Below, piece by piece: positions 32,639 through 34,469 of a stretch of 34,469 nucleotides of DNA. The notes under the pieces were generated by a model. The model did not search any database, was not told the origin of the DNA, and was given only the letters and a program-made list of their open reading frames with translations. Position 1 is the first letter of the stretch, and every line of letters begins with the position of its first letter. Made by a program: the position numbers and the translations under genes. Origin of the DNA: Clostridium luticellarii (lineage in GTDB: Bacteria; Bacillota; Clostridia; Clostridiales; Clostridiaceae); contig NZ_PVXP01000032.1 of NCBI RefSeq assembly GCF_002995845.1, positions 1-34,469 on the forward strand, written 5' to 3'.

Positions 32639-33661
32639 ATGAAGTTATTTGAATCCTATAATGTAAAAAACATGACGCTGAAAAATAGAATTGTTATGCC
32701 ACCTATGTGTATGTATCAAGCATCTGAGAATGGCTTTCCGACTTTATTTCATATTGCTCACTATGGCAACAGAGCGGTCGGCGGAGTGGGACTTATTATC
32801 GTGGAATCCACGGGTGTAACGCCAGAGGGCAGGATTACAGATCAGGATCTTGGTATTTGGGATGATAACCATATACCGGCCCTAAAGCAGATTGTCGATG
32901 TTTGCCACCGAGAGGGGGCTAAAATTGCCATTCAACTTAATCATGCCGGCAGAAAAAGTACATCCCTTTCAGGTGGACTATTTGGTCCCAGTGCAATACC
33001 GTTCAGTGACAAGGATCGCACGCCTTATGAATTAACCAAAAGTCAGATTTCAACGATCATAGCTGCTTTTCAAAAAGCGGCTGAAAGGGCAAATGCTGCT
33101 GGATTCGATGCACTGGAGATACATGCGGCGCATGGGTATTTGCTACACTCTTTTTTATCTCCGCTTACTAATCGGCGTACTGATGAATATGGCGGGAGCC
33201 TTGAAAACCGTGTACGGTTCCTGCGACAGGTACTGGAAGCAGTCCGAAAAGTATGGCCAGTGAAAAAGCCGCTCTGGCTGCGTGTGTCAGCGCATGATTA
33301 TGCAGACGGCGGTATTAATGGCGACATGATGGTGCGAATCGTCAACGAGATTGGCAATTTTATTGACCTTGTTCATGTCAGTACAGGCGGCTTGCTGCCG
33401 GCTGGTGTTAAAAACTATCCGGGATATCAAGTGGGTCTGTCAAAACAAATCCGCAGAGAGTGTAAAAAACCGACCATTGCTGTTGGTCTAATTACAAATG
33501 CGGAAATGGCTGAGAATATCTTACAAGATGGATGTGCTGATTTAATTGCATTTGGCCGGGAATTATTACGCAATCCGTATTTCGCAATTAAGGCAGCCGA
33601 AAAATATAATGTCTCTGGATACATTCCAGAACCGTACAAAAGGGCCTACCCACATAAGTAA
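32639..33661 (+). CDS. YqjM-like old yellow enzyme (NADH:flavin oxidoreductase)
   Basis: A 340-residue FMN ene-reductase of the thermophilic-like/YqjM class. NRIVMPPMCMYQA near residue 15 carries the class-specific Cys of the active site. IQLNHAGRKS, LEIHAAHGYLLHSFLSPLTN with the paired His, RTDEYGGSLENRVRFLRQVLEAV and LVHVSTGGLLP follow, ending in IAFGRELLRNPYFAIKAA. All catalytic parts look intact. It should reduce activated C=C bonds of enones or nitro compounds, often as a detoxifying enzyme. The ATG at 32639 begins MKLFESYNVKNM, the normal family start; the GTG at 32627 is nearer the AAAGGTG site but adds four unusual residues. It is the only undamaged enzyme in the GC-richer block. Confidence 0.88.
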   Translation: MKLFESYNVKNMTLKNRIVMPPMCMYQASENGFPTLFHIAHYGNRAVGGVGLIIVESTGVTPEGRITDQDLGIWDDNHIPALKQIVDVCHREGAKIAIQLNHAGRKSTSLSGGLFGPSAIPFSDKDRTPYELTKSQISTIIAAFQKAAERANAAGFDALEIHAAHGYLLHSFLSPLTNRRTDEYGGSLENRVRFLRQVLEAVRKVWPVKKPLWLRVSAHDYADGGINGDMMVRIVNEIGNFIDLVHVSTGGLLPAGVKNYPGYQVGLSKQIRRECKKPTIAVGLITNAEMAENILQDGCADLIAFGRELLRNPYFAIKAAEKYNVSGYIPEPYKRAYPHK

Positions 33662-33746
33662 TGGTAAAACACTGGTTTGCAAAAGCTGAGGATGGACCAT
33701 GTATAGTTCTGATATATCTGTGAGCATTCTGCTCATTATCTATGAT

Positions 33747-33778
33747 AAAGGCCTCATCTGCAAAAGGTGAGGCCTTTT
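33747..33778. terminator. Terminator after the YqjM-like gene
   Basis: AAAGGCCTCA (33747-33756) pairs with TGAGGCCTTT (33769-33778), 10 bp, around a 12-nt loop, ending in a T-run. It marks the right end of the GC-richer block and can also serve the convergent XRE gene. Confidence 0.88.
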
Positions 33779-33837
33779 AACTCTATTCAAATTATCTATA
33801 AATATGAATCAAGTTAACGAGAAAATAGTATTGTTTT

Positions 33838-34068
33838 TTAATTGTTCTCCATTGCTTTTTCGATACCTGAAATAAAGTCACTAGCTTTTATATCTAAACT
33901 TTTGCAGATTCTAAAAATGATGTTTAAAGTTGGATTTCGCTTCTGGCGTTCAATCATGCTGATATAGGTTCTATCAACATTGCATTCATGTGCAAGATCC
34001 TCCTGAGATAATCCACATTTTATTCTGCGGTTTCTTAAAGTTATAGCAAGTGCATTTTCTAATGTCAT
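33838..34068 (-). CDS. Small XRE-family HTH regulator
   Basis: A 76-residue Cro/CI-type DNA-binding protein made almost only of the HTH domain: LAITLRNRRIKCGLSQEDLA, HECNVDRTYISMIERQKRNP, TLNIIFRICKSLDIKASDF. Residues from QEDLA to ERQKRNP are the two DNA-contact helices. GAGAGGTGG precedes the ATG at 34068; the GTG at 34077 overlaps that site. It is divergent from the Spo0E-like gene, and the 160 bp between them probably hold its own operator. The target genes are unknown. Confidence 0.88.
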   Translation of the reverse strand: MTLENALAITLRNRRIKCGLSQEDLAHECNVDRTYISMIERQKRNPTLNIIFRICKSLDIKASDFISGIEKAMENN

Positions 34069-34148
34069 GTAAACCACCTCTCGGATTTAATTTTAAAAAA
34101 AATGTTACAAATTGTCTTCATACTATAATCTACAACAAGCGATTTTTG

Positions 34149-34157
34149 TGATATAAT
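34149..34157 (+). promoter_or_regulatory. Extended -10 promoter, candidate for the Spo0E-like gene
   Basis: TGATATAAT at 34149-34157 is a full extended -10 element (TG-N-TATAAT) about 80 nt before the Spo0E-like start. No clear -35 is present. Confidence 0.4.
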
Positions 34158-34235
34158 TTAAAAGTGTTTTGCAATAATTTGTATAAATGTTAAACTTTAA
34201 ATTGTTATTTATGAGAAAGGCAGGTTGAAATTTAC

Positions 34236-34376
34236 GTGATAAATGATAAAGTAAACGATTTGAGAGAGAGATTACATAAATTAATTGAGGAAAAGGCAGA
34301 TTATAGAGAAATATTAAAAGTAAGTCAAAAACTAGATAAATATATAAATCAGGTTATAAAAAGTACAAGCAGTTGA
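34236..34376 (+). CDS. Spo0E-like aspartyl-phosphate phosphatase (small)
   Basis: A 46-residue protein starting with GTG: INDKVNDLRERLHKLIEEKA, then DYREILKVSQKLDKYINQVI. It has the two-helix pattern and the SQ-x-LD signature of the Spo0E family, which dephosphorylates Spo0A-P and restrains sporulation. Family members are 45-90 residues. The ribosome site AAGGCAGG (34217-34224) is a loose 11 nt from the GTG; a TTG upstream closes after four codons. It is divergent from the XRE gene, which may control it. Confidence is high for the family, moderate for the exact start. Confidence 0.8.
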   Translation: MINDKVNDLRERLHKLIEEKADYREILKVSQKLDKYINQVIKSTSS

Positions 34377-34469
34377 AAATTTATTGTGATAAATTGATAA
34401 AACTTTATAAGCTTAAAAAAACTTCTGTTTTTATAATGGAATTCCTTTTAAGAAAGGTTTGTATGATAG
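34377..34469. other. Right-edge sequence without an assignable gene
   Basis: AT-rich sequence after the Spo0E-like stop. AAGAAAGG (34450-34457) followed by TTTGTATG at the very end could be the ribosome site and start of a gene that lies beyond the window, but only two codons are visible. Confidence 0.3.

Noticed and set aside
33661-33723. 20-codon plus-strand frame starting on the stop of the YqjM-like gene
   Set aside because: Too short, no family, and no ribosome site other than coding sequence.
1-34469. CRISPR arrays, insertion sequences, prophage genes, tRNA or rRNA
   Set aside because: No regularly spaced repeats, transposase or integrase motifs, or tRNA/rRNA sequence was seen on either strand by eye; a covariance search was not possible.

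Overview
The window looks like a chromosomal segment of a low-GC, endospore-forming Firmicute, most likely a Clostridium. The case rests on AT-rich DNA with strong Shine-Dalgarno sites, frequent TTG and GTG starts, T-box and SAM-I leader RNAs, a Spo0E-like protein, and the [4Fe-4S]-rich glutamate synthase and dihydroxy-acid dehydratase. The species cannot be fixed from sequence alone. No rRNA, tRNA, CRISPR array, intact transposase or prophage gene was seen.

Layout. (1) 1-1310: a convergent pair of perfect DnaA boxes, then a SAM-I riboswitch with its own terminator controlling a QueG-like double [4Fe-4S] protein. (2) 1321-2703 (minus): a GlcD-type FAD oxidase, back to back with modABC (2963-5556), a molybdate/tungstate ABC importer whose promoter is flanked by an inverted pair of a CATGACATAA-core element. 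(3) 5712-7097: a secreted protein with two Ig-like domains and a glycosidase-like barrel. (4) 7363-13343: gltBD, NADPH glutamate synthase. (5) 13344-14705: a gene-free 1.36 kb RNA-rich region with a 42-bp perfect palindrome, an unidentified folded element and two divergently transcribed T-box leaders. The right T-box leads into the ilv genes. The left one has a promoter, T-box and terminator but no gene behind it. (6) 14706-20808: ilvC, ilvD, a BASS-family transporter, ilvB and ilvN, the common branched-chain pathway. A third, truncated T-box Stem I lies between ilvC and ilvD. (7) 21007-27737: an old-yellow-enzyme relative, a DacF-type D,D-carboxypeptidase (minus), a Nudix CoA-pyrophosphatase-like gene, nicotinate phosphoribosyltransferase (minus) and a compact UvrD/PcrA-like helicase. 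(8) 28015-29580: a TetR regulator with an 18-bp palindrome upstream, followed by an LCMT-type methyltransferase. (9) 29764-33661: a visibly GC-richer block with a LysR regulator, a gutted flavodoxin-like reductase, a frameshifted 14-TM drug transporter, a truncated LUD-domain gene and an intact YqjM-like ene-reductase. It looks like acquired DNA that is decaying. (10) 33838-34376: a small XRE repressor (minus) and an unlisted 46-residue Spo0E-like gene.

Together the core of the window (gltBD plus ilvCDBN) couples nitrogen assimilation into glutamate with branched-chain amino acid synthesis. The most unusual material is the leader-RNA landscape around ilvC: three T-box-derived structures within about 2 kb, only one of which clearly serves a gene.
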